Shown: positions 43,539 to 53,185 of the stretch, piece after piece
Position numbering within the stretch: the first letter of the stretch is position 1
Layout: every line of letters begins with the position of its first letter
Notes under the pieces: generated by a model
What the model saw: only the letters and a program-made list of their open reading frames with translations
Database searches by the model: none
What the model was told of the DNA's origin: nothing
DNA from: Rapidithrix thailandica
GTDB lineage: Bacteria; Bacteroidota; Bacteroidia; Cytophagales; Flammeovirgaceae
Reading direction: 5' to 3'
NCBI RefSeq assembly: GCF_039710355.1
Contig: NZ_JBDKWZ010000010.1
Coordinates: 200,354 to 264,353 of the forward strand
DNA length: 64,000 nucleotides
Position numbers and translations under genes: made by a program

Positions 43539-44444
43539 ATGAAAAGCCTTCTTTATTCATTCCTTTTTTGGGTAGGGTTGTCTTGTGCACCGCCTACTTC
43601 TTCTGATTATGGCAAGGTGCCGGAGTTTAATGAGTATTGGTACCAAGGAAAGGCTGAACTCACCAGTTATCAATTGGAACAAGCCCGCTATGGGGCTATT
43701 CATCAAGGACATGCGGTTTTGATTTTTGTAACCGAACCTTTTTCTCTTTCCAAACATGTAAAACCGGATCGTCCCCAACAAACGCACGGGGAGGAGGTGA
43801 GTGTATTGAAATTAAATTTTACCAAAAAATTTACGACCGGTTTGTACCCTTATTCCATGATGGCTTCAATGTTTACCCCCGTGGAAATAGACCGGTATCC
43901 CAATACATTGAAAGTGAGTAGTAGCTCACAAGAATGGTGTGGCCATACATTTACACAACTCAATTTGGAAAAGAACCGATACCGGGGGCAATTGTATTCT
44001 TATTTCGAGTCGGAAGGCGACCAAGAGATCAAGCTTACAAAAGTGGTTTTGGAAGATGAAATCTGGAACCGTATCCGTATCAACCCACAGTCCTTGCCTA
44101 CGGGTACTGTGCAAATGATTCCCGGGACATTCTATACCCGTTTGAGGCATCAATCACTGGCACCTCAAACGGTAGAAGCTTCTTTAAGCGTTGGTCAGGA
44201 AGGAGCGGTTTCCACTTATGTGCTAAAATACCCTGCATTTGAAAGAACTCTTCAAATTCACTTTCAGAGCGCCTTTCCGTATGAAATAGTCGGTTGGGAA
44301 GAATCGTACCCAAGTGGTTTTGGATCCAATGCAAAATTGCTTACCACAAAAGCTAGGAAAAAGAAACAACTTGTTATTGATTATTGGAACAAAAACCAAC
44401 CTTTGGATGCAAGGCTCCGGAAAGAACTCGATCTGCCGGAATGA
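43539..44444 (+). CDS. Conserved exported protein of unknown function
   Basis: A 301-residue lipoprotein or secreted protein with a signal ending VGLSC. Sequence marks are YWYQGKAELTSYQLEQARYGAIHQGHAVLIFVTEPFS, KLNFTKKFTTGLYPYSMMASMF and SSQEWCGHTFTQLN. I recognise this as a conserved Bacteroidota family often mislabelled septum formation inhibitor Maf in annotations. It is unrelated to Maf nucleotide pyrophosphatases in motif content. The role is unknown. The neighbouring gene on the other strand is a barrel protein. Confidence 0.75.
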   Translation: MKSLLYSFLFWVGLSCAPPTSSDYGKVPEFNEYWYQGKAELTSYQLEQARYGAIHQGHAVLIFVTEPFSLSKHVKPDRPQQTHGEEVSVLKLNFTKKFTTGLYPYSMMASMFTPVEIDRYPNTLKVSSSSQEWCGHTFTQLNLEKNRYRGQLYSYFESEGDQEIKLTKVVLEDEIWNRIRINPQSLPTGTVQMIPGTFYTRLRHQSLAPQTVEASLSVGQEGAVSTYVLKYPAFERTLQIHFQSAFPYEIVGWEESYPSGFGSNAKLLTTKARKKKQLVIDYWNKNQPLDARLRKELDLPE

Positions 44445-44457
44445 TTTCCTGTTTTCA

Positions 44458-44913
44458 CTAATCGTATTTATAAAACTTTCCCAAGCGTTTGGACAAGCCG
44501 AAGCGCAAGGCCAAGGCTTCTTCCGCAAAAAAGTAATCAGCCATCACTTCTATTGCCCATCCTTTGTGCAAGTCGAAAGCATATCCGGAGCCAATGGCGA
44601 AGTCTGCTTCTCCTAACAATATACCCCTTGCCCTGAAAAACAAAGGATGTTGCTTCAGGTAATACCGGCTTCCTACGGTGAGTTTCCAGTGAGGTTCGCC
44701 CGACCAGTATTCGGTGCCTATTTGTGCGGAAAGTCGTTCTTTAAGGAAATAATGTACTTCTAATCCTGCCTGAAAGGAGCTTTGTAACTCTCCCTGGCTG
44801 ATTTTAAACACATCAAACCCACCTGCAATCATCAGTGAGTCCGCGTCAAAACGCTGTGCCTTCAGTTGGCTGCCCAACAGTACGAAGGTCAAACATATAA
44901 GCCATTGCTTCAT
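44458..44913 (-). CDS. Small outer-membrane beta-barrel protein
   Basis: A 151-residue protein with a signal peptide (residues 1-19, ending LKAQ) and about eight amphipathic strands (SSFQAGLEVHYFL, RLSAQIGTEYW, WKLTVGSRYYL, FAIGSGYAFDL, AIEVMADYFF, LALRFGLSKRL). It is probably an outer-membrane barrel of unknown role. It is convergent with the preceding gene, with only 13 bases between the two stops. Confidence 0.7.
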   Translation of the reverse strand: MKQWLICLTFVLLGSQLKAQRFDADSLMIAGGFDVFKISQGELQSSFQAGLEVHYFLKERLSAQIGTEYWSGEPHWKLTVGSRYYLKQHPLFFRARGILLGEADFAIGSGYAFDLHKGWAIEVMADYFFAEEALALRFGLSKRLGKFYKYD

Positions 44914-44969
44914 GGATCTTGTCGTTTAGTTTTTAGGAATTTTGCGTACAAAAAAAGAGAAGAAAAGGC

Positions 44970-45008
44970 ATAAAAAAAATACAGACGCTTTCTTTAAAGG
45001 TCTGTATT
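44970..45008 (-). terminator. Intrinsic terminator of the lipoprotein gene
   Basis: AATACAGAC and GTCTGTATT form a perfect 9-base stem, followed by a run of T on the minus strand. It lies after the gene ending at 45071. Confidence 0.88.
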
Positions 45009-45070
45009 AGCACACATTATGAGGTTAGAAGGTGAATAGATAATCTCCGAAAGTTCAAAAGCTCAGGCTG

Positions 45071-45523
45071 TCAATCATACAATACAATGTTATTGCTTTG
45101 TAACTGTTGGCCATTAAGGTATACGTATAAAAATTCATACTCTCTCCTACACTCCCCTTGAATGGCTTTGTACCGGATCACAATTTCTTCTTTGATATTT
45201 TCTCCGATGCTTAATAAATACTTTTTCTCTACATCTTGATTATACACGTCCACCGAGGGATTGTCGAGAAAGTGCAACTGAATATATTCTACCTGCACAT
45301 CGAAGTTTGCTTTAGCGCCATTCTCCTGCAAAATACTGATACTATCTTCTGTGTAAGTACTGACTAATTTGCTCTGTTTGGAGCCGGGGTCTTGTACCCG
45401 GATGAGAAGAACACTGTTTTCTTGTGTGGACTGGCAATCAAGCTTTTCGGATGGGAGTAGTTCGCATGCATGGAATAAAGGAATAAAGAGGGTGATGATC
45501 AGATGGGTTGGAAGTAGTTTCAT
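45071..45523 (-). CDS. Putative lipoprotein, function unknown
   Basis: About 150 residues from ATG 45523, where the signal peptide ends in PLFHAC, a good lipobox; the open frame reaches 45598 but the earlier part is not signal-like. The body is beta-rich with no recognised domain (VLLIRVQDPGSKQSKLVSTY, FDVQVEYIQLHFLDNPSVDVYN, VIRYKAIQGECRREYEFLYVYLNG). One Cys near the end and one near the start could pair. It has its own terminator. Confidence 0.6.
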   Translation of the reverse strand: MKLLPTHLIITLFIPLFHACELLPSEKLDCQSTQENSVLLIRVQDPGSKQSKLVSTYTEDSISILQENGAKANFDVQVEYIQLHFLDNPSVDVYNQDVEKKYLLSIGENIKEEIVIRYKAIQGECRREYEFLYVYLNGQQLQSNNIVLYD

Positions 45524-45598
45524 GGTAATGGGATTTGTTGCGGTTAAACAGTTGATTGGTTGATGAAGTATAGCTTGCTGTTTTCTTAAATAAATCAA

Positions 45599-45989
45599 AA
45601 AGTCCGGTTATGGTTTCAAGATTTTTCATTCTTTAGGGAAGGTTTGTTTGTTGGTGGAGATGTGAAATAAAACTTACGTAAGTGGTTTTTGTATTTTAAA
45701 GAGGAGGAATGTAAAGAGGTGCTTCAATAAGTTTCCTCGTTTTGCCGATAAGTTGCAAATAAGATAAAGGGCAATAAATAGTTAATATTTCAAAATTTGA
45801 AGGGTTCTACACCTCCGGTTAACGGATAAAATCCTATTTTCGTACTGTTGTTATAATTCTGAATGAAAACCTCAGATAACCTAATAAATCTTAATTATTA
45901 TTGCAATTTCCCGATAAAAATTTTTATCACTTTACCATTTTAATTAAATTATTATATAAATATTACTTTATATAAACAGGATAGAAACT
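45599..45989. other. 391-base intergenic region
   Basis: It separates divergent genes and becomes very AT-rich towards 45990, suggesting a promoter area for the plus-strand gene. TATTTTCG near 45834 is one mismatch from the TAnnTTTG element. No gene was seen. Confidence 0.35.
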
Positions 45990-46631
45990 ATGAAAAAGTT
46001 TTTACTCATACTCATCAATCTTCTGGCTTTTACCAGTGTACATGCACAACTTAATGACTTACAACGCGATTTTGTAAAATGGGATAAGGGAGATGGTTCT
46101 TTTAAAACGTATTATGATAATGGCAATGTCCAGGATGAATTTACCATTCGCTTTGGAAAGTTGGACGGCCTTTATAAAAACTACTATGAAACTGGTGAAT
46201 TGAGAAATACCGCGGAGATGAAAGACGGGATGTATCATGGAAAAAGGAAGATTTTTGACAAAGAAGGGAAACCTGTACGGGTGTATACCTTTTCCAGGGA
46301 TTCTTTGATTGCAGAGGAAATTCTCTATTACCATAACAATGGCAACAAAGCGGCTCAATATAAGTGGTCTTTGTACCAGGATGGGCTGGAGAACCTGGAA
46401 GGAGATTATAAACAACGCGTTCGTAATGTATGGTTTTCGGAAACGGATATGGTTCCCTATGCAATGGCGTATGGATATCACAAATTGTATCATACCAACG
46501 GGCAGCTGAAAATGGAAGGGAAAATGTTTGACAACCAGAAAGTAGGCGTGTGGAAAAAATACGACCGGAATGGAGAGTTGGTCAAAACGGATGTGATGGA
46601 ATCGGCTGACGAAATTAAAAATAAACAATAA
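45990..46631 (+). CDS. YwqK-like repeat protein
   Basis: A 213-residue exported protein with a signal peptide (residues 1-19, ending SVHAQ). Repeated motifs of the MORN-like YwqK family occur as YYDNGNVQDEFTIRFGKLDGLYKNYYETGEL, KDGMYHGKRKIFDKEGKPV, YYHNNGNKAAQYKW and LYHTNGQLKMEGKMFDNQKVGVWKKYDRNGEL. Such repeats form elongated beta-sheet surfaces. Some members are labelled antitoxin of a toxin-antitoxin system, but a partner toxin is not present here, so a structural or envelope role is equally possible. Confidence 0.8.
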   Translation: MKKFLLILINLLAFTSVHAQLNDLQRDFVKWDKGDGSFKTYYDNGNVQDEFTIRFGKLDGLYKNYYETGELRNTAEMKDGMYHGKRKIFDKEGKPVRVYTFSRDSLIAEEILYYHNNGNKAAQYKWSLYQDGLENLEGDYKQRVRNVWFSETDMVPYAMAYGYHKLYHTNGQLKMEGKMFDNQKVGVWKKYDRNGELVKTDVMESADEIKNKQ

Positions 46632-46635
46632 AAAA

Positions 46636-46663
46636 CTGTTCGGTATAGCATTGTATCGAACAG
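46636..46663 (+). terminator. Stem-loop after the YwqK-like gene
   Basis: CTGTTCG/CGAACAG arms start 5 bases after the stop codon. The tail is AT-rich without a long T-run. Confidence 0.5.
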
Positions 46664-46710
46664 ATATAATTGGCCTGTATACGTCAATTATTTACATCAG
46701 ATCAATAGTT

Positions 46711-46758
46711 ACCAAAGCAAAACGGCCGGATAGTTTACTCCGGCCGTTTTGCTTTGGT
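46711..46758. terminator. Strong bidirectional stem-loop
   Basis: A 19-base perfect inverted repeat (46711-46729 and 46740-46758) with a 10-base loop contains CAAAACGGCCGG. It sits exactly at the stop codon of the dienelactone hydrolase gene between two convergent genes. Confidence 0.85.
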
Positions 46759-47640
46759 TTATAAAAGTTTTTTCTTTAAAAAAGCCAAGGTATGCTTGTA
46801 AGCATCTTGAGCGGCTTGCTCATGGTAACGGGGGCTACTGGGGTTGGCAAAAGCATGATCGGCCTGATAGGATTTGACGGTCAGTTTCTTGCCGGCTCTT
46901 TTCATGTTTTGTTCAAACTCCGCAACGACTTCGGGCGTAATCCACTGCTCTTGGGCGGCAAAGATTCCCAGCACTTCCGTTTGCAATTTTTTCAATTGCT
47001 CAACATCTTTCTCGGGCATTCCATAATACATAACACACCCCACAGCTTGCTTTTCTAATCGTAGAGAGGCTTGCAAAGACCAGGCCCCGCCAAAGCACCA
47101 ACCAATCGTAGCAATTTTCGCTTTGTTACCTGCAAAGGTTTGAGCACCCTCAATAATATTAATTGCCCGTTCGGAGGATACGTTTTGCATATATTTTCCG
47201 GCCTCTTCCCGGGTTGTAGCAACGTTGCCATCGTACATATCCAAAGCCAGAATATTCACTTCTTCTTCCAGATCTTTAAACAATTTATCGGCTTCTTCTT
47301 TGATATGGCCGTTCAGTCCCCACCACTCGTGAATCACCAATAAATACCGGTCGGAATTGCCTTTGGCTTTTACAAAATAGGCATTGGCTTCTTTATCGTC
47401 AGGGGTAGGGTAAGTCATCATTTTCCCCAATGGTTGATCGAATAGAAAAGCCCTGGGAAGCTCATGACTGTTCCGGAATCCCGGGTCCTGAGTAAAGGCG
47501 GTAAATTCGTCAATGGCGGCAATCCCACAAACCGGAATGTTTTGGTCCAAAGGGGCTTGGGAACGTGGAATTTCAAAGGTAGTAAATAGATAAGCTACCA
47601 AAGAAAAAAAGAATGCGGGAGCAAATTTAAGGAGCAGCAT
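46759..47640 (-). CDS. Dienelactone hydrolase family protein, exported
   Basis: A 293-residue alpha/beta hydrolase with an N-terminal hydrophobic signal (residues 1-20). The conserved core is LLVIHEWWGLNGHIKEEADKL, ILALDMYDG, the nucleophile Cys in TIGWCFGGAWS, then VMYYGMPEKD, GIFAAQEQWITPE (acidic residue region) and the catalytic His in YQADHAFANPSSPRYHEQAA. These are family marks of dienelactone hydrolases, which open lactones or act on other esters. The signal peptide makes it periplasmic. The real substrate is unknown. Confidence 0.9.
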   Translation of the reverse strand: MLLLKFAPAFFFSLVAYLFTTFEIPRSQAPLDQNIPVCGIAAIDEFTAFTQDPGFRNSHELPRAFLFDQPLGKMMTYPTPDDKEANAYFVKAKGNSDRYLLVIHEWWGLNGHIKEEADKLFKDLEEEVNILALDMYDGNVATTREEAGKYMQNVSSERAINIIEGAQTFAGNKAKIATIGWCFGGAWSLQASLRLEKQAVGCVMYYGMPEKDVEQLKKLQTEVLGIFAAQEQWITPEVVAEFEQNMKRAGKKLTVKSYQADHAFANPSSPRYHEQAAQDAYKHTLAFLKKKLL

Positions 47641-47832
47641 AGATGAAAATTTTTGAATGAAACGATATCAAAAGTTAACTGTTTATTTCAATATATCCAT
47701 TACTCTTTACATCCGAAATAAAAATCCTCTGTTGTCTTTGAGCAAGAACAAAGCACGATTCACCTCATTAAAAGTAGATCTATACTGTAAAGTGCTCAAT
47801 ACAATTATCTTACATAACTAATTTAATACATC

Positions 47833-48579
47833 ATGAGTCTCAAAAATCAAGTTGTGATTATTACCGGTGCTTCCAGTGGAATAGGGGAAGCTACCGCGAT
47901 ACTTTTGGCAAAACAAGGGGCGAAACTTGTCCTTGTAGCACGTAGAACAGAGCGCTTGAAAGAACTGACCAACCAGGTGACAGGATTGGGGGCCGAAGCA
48001 ATTCATCTCAGCACGGATATTACTCAAAACCATGAAGTACAAAAGATGGTAAGCACTACCATAGAGCATTTTGGAAAAGTAGATGTATTGATTAACAATG
48101 CGGGTATTATGCCTTTATCCATGGTCGACAAAATTCATTTGGACGAATGGGTGCGCATGGTGAATGTCAATATTACCGGATTAATGTACGGTGTAGCGGC
48201 TGTGCTGCCATCTATGATTCAACAACAAAACGGGCATATTGTCAATGTTTCTTCCGTTGCCGGACGCAAACTTTTCCCGGGAGGAGCGGTGTATTGCGGT
48301 ACGAAATTTTTTGTAAGTGCCTTTTCGGAAGGTTTACGAATGGAGTTGTCTCCCCGTCATAACATCCGCATTACCTGTATTGAACCCGGTGCTGTCACTA
48401 CCGAACTGCTCAATACCATTACAGATGAGGATGTATTGAACATGTTAGCCGGAATGAAAGAAAACTTTGACTTTTTAGAAGCCGAAGATATAGCCGAATC
48501 CATCTTGTATGCACTCAGCCAACCGAACCGGGTCAATATCAGTGAACTGCTCATCACGCCCCGTACCCAAGGAATTTAA
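47833..48579 (+). CDS. Short-chain dehydrogenase/reductase (second, YdfG-like)
   Basis: A 248-residue NADP-dependent oxidoreductase: IITGASSGIGEATAI (cofactor motif), LINNAGIMPLSMVD, VSSVAGRKLFPGGAVYCGTKFFVSAFSEGLRMEL (catalytic Ser, Tyr and Lys), then ITCIEPGAVTTELL. It most resembles the YdfG/clavaldehyde dehydrogenase-like branch acting on small hydroxy acids or aldehydes. A terminator follows, so it is transcribed alone. Confidence 0.92.
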   Translation: MSLKNQVVIITGASSGIGEATAILLAKQGAKLVLVARRTERLKELTNQVTGLGAEAIHLSTDITQNHEVQKMVSTTIEHFGKVDVLINNAGIMPLSMVDKIHLDEWVRMVNVNITGLMYGVAAVLPSMIQQQNGHIVNVSSVAGRKLFPGGAVYCGTKFFVSAFSEGLRMELSPRHNIRITCIEPGAVTTELLNTITDEDVLNMLAGMKENFDFLEAEDIAESILYALSQPNRVNISELLITPRTQGI

Positions 48580-48672
48580 GAGAAAAAGCGTAGCGTCTTC
48601 ACGATGTAAATAAACATTATAGCTTCAGGCACAAAAAATACCAATGCCTGACTTTTCTTGCTTTTCAATAAG

Positions 48673-48711
48673 AGATACCTGGTAGTATTTATATTAGGTA
48701 TCTTCTTTTTA
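48673..48711 (+). terminator. Intrinsic terminator after the second short-chain dehydrogenase
   Basis: AGATACCT/AGGTATCT arms are followed by a T-rich tail (TCTTTTT). Confidence 0.75.
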
Positions 48712-48905
48712 CTCTTCCTCTTTTTGATAAAAATCCTTACCTTGTATAGAGGAACAGGCCTTTTGGGGCGTTTGTAAGCATCTTATTTACCCTGTACTAC
48801 GCTCTGACTTTTTTCAATCCTGTTTGATTTTTACTTGTCAAAGTATTGTATCCGGCTTTCGGCTTTAAAAAAAGCCCCCGCAAATTTCTATAAAACTCAA
48901 AAACC

Positions 48906-50585
48906 ATGTCTACCCAAGAACTCATCGAAAAAATTTACAATGGCGATCCGGACTTGGATGCCGAAAGGCAGTTTGATGAAACTTGCCTGCAAAATCCCCA
49001 GGAAATAGAAGCTTCCTTGCGTGCAATCTCCCATCAGGAATTGTTGAGCGAGGCCCCGGAGACCGAAGAATTCAGAAAGCATCAACGCAAAAAACTGAAA
49101 GGGAAGAAAGGGCGGAAATGGCAAAACGTGACCCAAAACCAAGAAGTCACCCCTCTGCGCTATTTTAGAGCAAAATCCTTGAAAGATCTTCAAACAATCG
49201 TGCAAAAAGCGGAGGCTCAGGCGCTGCGGATAAGGGCAGTAGGCTCAGGGCATTCTTATTCGGATGTGGCTGTGTGCTCGGATTATTTATTGGACATAGA
49301 TAAACTCAATAAACTCCTGGCGCTTGATGAAGCCGGTTTGAAAATGCATAAGCGACATTTGAAATATGTGAATGTTGAAGCGGGCATTACCATTCAACGT
49401 CTCAACCGGAAATTAGACAAGCAAAGAAAAGCTTTGTTTAATATGGGAGCAATTGATGAACAAACCTTAGCCGGGGCCCTTGCTACCGGGACGCACGGAA
49501 CGGGTATTGACCTGACGGCTTTTCCCGGCATGTTGCGCTCCTTAGTATTGGTGGCCAGCGGTGGAAAAGTGTACCGGATAGAACCGGAAGACGGCATTAC
49601 CGATCCGGCCTTACACCGTGAGGAAGGGGTGGAGTTAGTCCAAAACGATCATTGGTTTTATAGCGTAGGGCAAGCCATGGGATGCATGGGCATCATCTAT
49701 TCTGTGGTGTTGGAAGTGCGTGACCGGTATTGGTTAGACGAATCAAAAACATTGCATACTTGGGATGAAGTAAAACCCCAAATCCTGGACAGAAGTGTTT
49801 TTCAAGGGTTCAGACATGTGACTATTCAGATCAACCCCTATGAAATTGACGGGCAGCATTCCTGCATTTTGGTCAGGCAAAAATACCTGATGAATAAACC
49901 CCGGCACCTGTCTTTAGAAGACACTACCCGGAATTTTACCAATAACTTACTGGCGAATATTCCACTGGCCGATGAGTTTGCCGTAGCCTATTTGAATTTG
50001 TTTCCTGCCAAAACCCCGCGTACCATTGACGGAGCACTCAGGCGCTCCCGCGATCAACGCTTTGTGCAAAAAAGCTATCACGTTCAACATCAAGGGCATG
50101 AAAAGGTGAAATCAGAAGGAATGTCGGCTGAATTTGCTTTTGCTTTTGAAAATAACTCTTTTATAGAGGCTACTGAAAAAGTGTTTGAACTTGCTCACAA
50201 GATTCAACAAGAGGGCAATTTATACCTGACTTCCGCTGTTACCCTGCGTTTTGTAAAAAATTCTGCTATGTACCTGGCTCCGGAATACGGGCGGGATACC
50301 TGTTTTATCGATTTACCTTCCTTGGTCAGGGCCAAAGGAGCCGCCTCTGTAATTGATAAGTTTCAGGATGCTATGATTGCTTTAGGAGGGAAACCTCATT
50401 GGGGAAAGTTGCACAACCGGTTTACAATTGGACAGCATGAACCACTCCGGGATAATTATCCGATGTTTGACCGTTGGCTGGAGGTGTTTAAAACCTTAAA
50501 CCATCAAGGAACTTTCAATAACCGTTTTACCGACCGGCTGGGGATCTCCGTGGGTGATGCTGATCCGGGACCTTTAATCATCTAA
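48906..50585 (+). CDS. FAD-linked lactone oxidase-like oxidoreductase
   Basis: A 559-residue flavoprotein of the VAO family. The FAD-binding domain (about residues 85-270) shows VGSGHSYSDVAVCSDYLLDIDKLNKLL, where the His can hold FAD covalently in D-arabinono-lactone and L-gulonolactone oxidases, VNVEAGITIQRLNRKL and LAGALATGTHGTG. The C-terminal part ends with KPHWGKLHN, a mark of the ALO domain. An 80-residue charged extension precedes the FAD domain. It probably oxidises a sugar lactone or alditol; the substrate cannot be told. It is upstream of the carotenoid cluster but separated by a terminator. Confidence 0.87.
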   Translation: MSTQELIEKIYNGDPDLDAERQFDETCLQNPQEIEASLRAISHQELLSEAPETEEFRKHQRKKLKGKKGRKWQNVTQNQEVTPLRYFRAKSLKDLQTIVQKAEAQALRIRAVGSGHSYSDVAVCSDYLLDIDKLNKLLALDEAGLKMHKRHLKYVNVEAGITIQRLNRKLDKQRKALFNMGAIDEQTLAGALATGTHGTGIDLTAFPGMLRSLVLVASGGKVYRIEPEDGITDPALHREEGVELVQNDHWFYSVGQAMGCMGIIYSVVLEVRDRYWLDESKTLHTWDEVKPQILDRSVFQGFRHVTIQINPYEIDGQHSCILVRQKYLMNKPRHLSLEDTTRNFTNNLLANIPLADEFAVAYLNLFPAKTPRTIDGALRRSRDQRFVQKSYHVQHQGHEKVKSEGMSAEFAFAFENNSFIEATEKVFELAHKIQQEGNLYLTSAVTLRFVKNSAMYLAPEYGRDTCFIDLPSLVRAKGAASVIDKFQDAMIALGGKPHWGKLHNRFTIGQHEPLRDNYPMFDRWLEVFKTLNHQGTFNNRFTDRLGISVGDADPGPLII

Positions 50586-50607
50586 AAGCTCTGAATCAAA
50601 ACGTCAG

Positions 50608-50660
50608 ACAATTGGCTGTCTCTCTTCGAACATGAAGGAGGGATAGCCAGTTGTTCTTTA
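50608..50660 (+). terminator. Intrinsic terminator after the oxidase gene
   Basis: A 13-base stem with two G-U pairs (ACAATTGGCTGTC with GATAGCCAGTTGT) is followed by TCTTTA. Confidence 0.65.
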
Positions 50661-50695
50661 TCCCCCTTCCAAGTACTCACTTGGTTATTTTCCGG

Positions 50696-50724
50696 TTTGT
50701 CGACATCCTGTATTGGTAATTTTG
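50696..50724 (+). promoter_or_regulatory. Bacteroidota-type promoter of the carotenoid operon
   Basis: TTTG at 50696-50699 and TAATTTTG at 50717-50724 (exact TAnnTTTG) are separated by 17 bases. This fits the Bacteroidota primary sigma-factor consensus. It lies about 100 bases before crtI, leaving a long AT-rich 5' leader. Confidence 0.65.
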
Positions 50725-50825
50725 TTTAATTATTTTTATAAATATTAAAACAATTTACATGTTTTTGTTGTAATGTATTTATTGTGTTTAATAATAATTG
50801 TTTTTTTATAAACAAAAAAAAATAA

Positions 50826-52304
50826 ATGACTCGTGTAGCGATAATAGGTTCCGGTTTTTCCGGATTGGCGGCTTCCTCTTGTCTGGCACAAGCGGGGTTT
50901 GAAGTTACGGTTTTTGAAAAGAACAGTTCGGCTGGTGGGCGGGCACGAAAGCTGGAAGCGCAAGGATTTACATTTGATATGGGACCCAGCTGGTATTGGA
51001 TGCCGGATGTGTTCGATACGTTTTTTAAGTCTTTTGGAAAAACAAGTGCTGACTATTATGATTTGGTCCGTTTGGATCCATCGTACCGTATCTTTTTTTC
51101 CAAAGAGGAAGTGTTGGATGTCCCGGCCGGGATGCCGGCGCTTTGTCAATTATTTGATGAATTGGAACCGGGCAGTAGTAAGTTTTTGAAAAGATTCCTG
51201 GAGGAAGGGAAGTATAAGTACGAAACCGGAATGCATAACCTGGTATACAAACCCGGGCTTTCCTTGTCGGAGCTACTGGATGCCAGACTGATGAAAGGAG
51301 TTTTGCGTTTACATGTATTTCAATCGGTGTCGGCTTATATCAAAAAATACTTTCAAGACAGACGTTTGGTGCAGTTGCTTGAATTTCCGGTTTTGTTTCT
51401 GGGTGCTCCCCCTCGGCAAACGCCTGCACTGTATACCTTGATGAATTATGCGGACATGGCTTTAGGCACTTGGTATCCAATGGGAGGGATGCATCAAGTA
51501 GTAAAGGGCATGGGCGACTTAGCGGAATCGTTGGGTGTGCAGTTCCGGTTCAACAGTACTGTCCGGCAAATTTGTATGAATGGCGAAAGAGCGGAAGGAT
51601 TGCTGGTGGACGATACGATGCAGGAGTTTGATTACATCGTATCTGGGGCAGATTACCACCATGTAGAGCAGAAACTTTTACCGGCCCCCTACCGGAGGTA
51701 TTCGGAAAAATACTGGCAGTCGCGTACCATGGCTCCTTCCTGTTTGATTTTCTATTTGGGAATTCGCAAAAAGCTCAAGAACTTATTGCATCACAACCTG
51801 TTCTTTGATCAGGACTTTGCCACGCATATTGACGATATTTACCAGCATCCTGCCTGGCCAGCCAACCCATTGTTTTACGTATGTTGTCCGTCTCAAACCG
51901 ATCCGTCAGTAGCTCCCGAAGAGCATGAAAATCTATTTCTGTTGATTCCCGTTGCTCCCGGCTTGCAAGACTCTCCTGAAGTTCGGGAGAAGTATCTGAA
52001 TTTGTTGATAGAGCGGATGGAAGTTCTGACCGGACAAGAGATCCGGTCAGATATTGTGTTTCAGAAAAGTTATGCTCATCAGGATTTTACGGCCGATTAT
52101 AATGCCTTTAAGGGAAATGCCTATGGCTTAGCCAACACACTGCGGCAAACAGCTCATTTCAAGCCGTCCATGCTGAATCCCAAAGTCAAAAACCTGTATT
52201 ATACGGGGCAATTGACGGTGCCCGGACCCGGTGTGCCTCCGGCAATCATCAGCGGGCAGGTAGTCGCAAGAGAACTACTCAAACGGAGTGGAAAACAAAA
52301 ATAA
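50826..52304 (+). CDS. crtI: Phytoene desaturase
   Basis: A 492-residue FAD-dependent desaturase that converts phytoene to lycopene. The FAD/Rossmann motif VAIIGSGFSGLAASSCLAQAGFEVTVFEKN opens the protein, followed by GGRARKLEAQGFTFDMGPSWYWMP, a family mark. It ends with GQLTVPGPGVPPAIISGQVVAREL, the C-terminal CrtI signature. It is the first gene of the carotenoid operon, 32 bases before crtB. Confidence 0.95.
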   Translation: MTRVAIIGSGFSGLAASSCLAQAGFEVTVFEKNSSAGGRARKLEAQGFTFDMGPSWYWMPDVFDTFFKSFGKTSADYYDLVRLDPSYRIFFSKEEVLDVPAGMPALCQLFDELEPGSSKFLKRFLEEGKYKYETGMHNLVYKPGLSLSELLDARLMKGVLRLHVFQSVSAYIKKYFQDRRLVQLLEFPVLFLGAPPRQTPALYTLMNYADMALGTWYPMGGMHQVVKGMGDLAESLGVQFRFNSTVRQICMNGERAEGLLVDDTMQEFDYIVSGADYHHVEQKLLPAPYRRYSEKYWQSRTMAPSCLIFYLGIRKKLKNLLHHNLFFDQDFATHIDDIYQHPAWPANPLFYVCCPSQTDPSVAPEEHENLFLLIPVAPGLQDSPEVREKYLNLLIERMEVLTGQEIRSDIVFQKSYAHQDFTADYNAFKGNAYGLANTLRQTAHFKPSMLNPKVKNLYYTGQLTVPGPGVPPAIISGQVVARELLKRSGKQK

Positions 52305-52336
52305 GTTTGATCACCTGTCTTTAAAGCCTTCAGTCT

Positions 52337-53185
52337 ATGAAAGAGTTATTTGATCATGTATCCATTAAGTGCAGCCGTTTCACCACCCGTACATACAGCA
52401 CTTCCTTTTCCCTGGGCATTCTTTGTCTCCACAAAGAGTTGCGCGACCCGGTTTATTCCATTTATGGATTTGTCCGTTTTGCGGATGAAATTGTAGATTC
52501 TTTTCACAATTATGACAAGCCGAAGTTACTTCAACATTTTAAAGAAGAAACTCACAAAGCCATTGAAGATAAAATCAGCCTCAACCCGATTCTGAACAGT
52601 TTTCAATTTGTGGTGCACCGTTTTGGGATAGATTTGGACCTGATCGATTGTTTTCTGAAAAGTATGGAGATGGATTTAAATAAAAAACATCACGATTTGA
52701 ATAGCTTTGAGGAATATATTCTCGGATCAGCCGAAGTAGTGGGTTTGATGTGCCTGAGGGTCTTTTGTAAGGGGAATTCAGCAATGTTTGAAACGTTGAA
52801 ACCCTATGCCATGAGCCTGGGCTCGGCTTTCCAAAAAGTGAATTTTTTACGCGATCTCAGTGCAGACTTTGAGGGTATGGGCAGAAGTTATTTTCCGGAG
52901 GTGGATCCCAAGGCTTTTGACGATACACACAAGAGAAAAATAGAAGAAAGTATAAAACAAGATTTTGAAAAAGCATTGATAGGCATCCGTCAACTGCCCC
53001 GGTCGGCCCGTTTTGGCGTATATGTCGCCTATGTTTATTACCTTGCTCTTTTTAGGAAAATTAAAAATACGCCTTCTCGGTTAGTATTGAAAAGCCGGGT
53101 ACGCATCAACAATAGCCATAAAATCCGTTTATTGGCACATTCTTACGTAAAACATCAACTAAATCTAATTGAATGGAACAAGTGA
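52337..53185 (+). CDS. crtB: Phytoene synthase
   Basis: A 282-residue enzyme of the squalene/phytoene synthase family that joins two geranylgeranyl diphosphates. The first Asp-rich motif is FVRFADEIVDS (Asp50 and Asp54) and the second is NFLRDLSADFEGMGRSYFP. These bind the Mg-diphosphate groups. The stop codon overlaps the start of idi by 13 bases. Confidence 0.95.
   Translation: MKELFDHVSIKCSRFTTRTYSTSFSLGILCLHKELRDPVYSIYGFVRFADEIVDSFHNYDKPKLLQHFKEETHKAIEDKISLNPILNSFQFVVHRFGIDLDLIDCFLKSMEMDLNKKHHDLNSFEEYILGSAEVVGLMCLRVFCKGNSAMFETLKPYAMSLGSAFQKVNFLRDLSADFEGMGRSYFPEVDPKAFDDTHKRKIEESIKQDFEKALIGIRQLPRSARFGVYVAYVYYLALFRKIKNTPSRLVLKSRVRINNSHKIRLLAHSYVKHQLNLIEWNK

Noticed and set aside
45990..46631. 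A toxin-antitoxin pair around the YwqK-like gene
   Set aside because: The product has a signal peptide and no partner toxin gene lies beside it.
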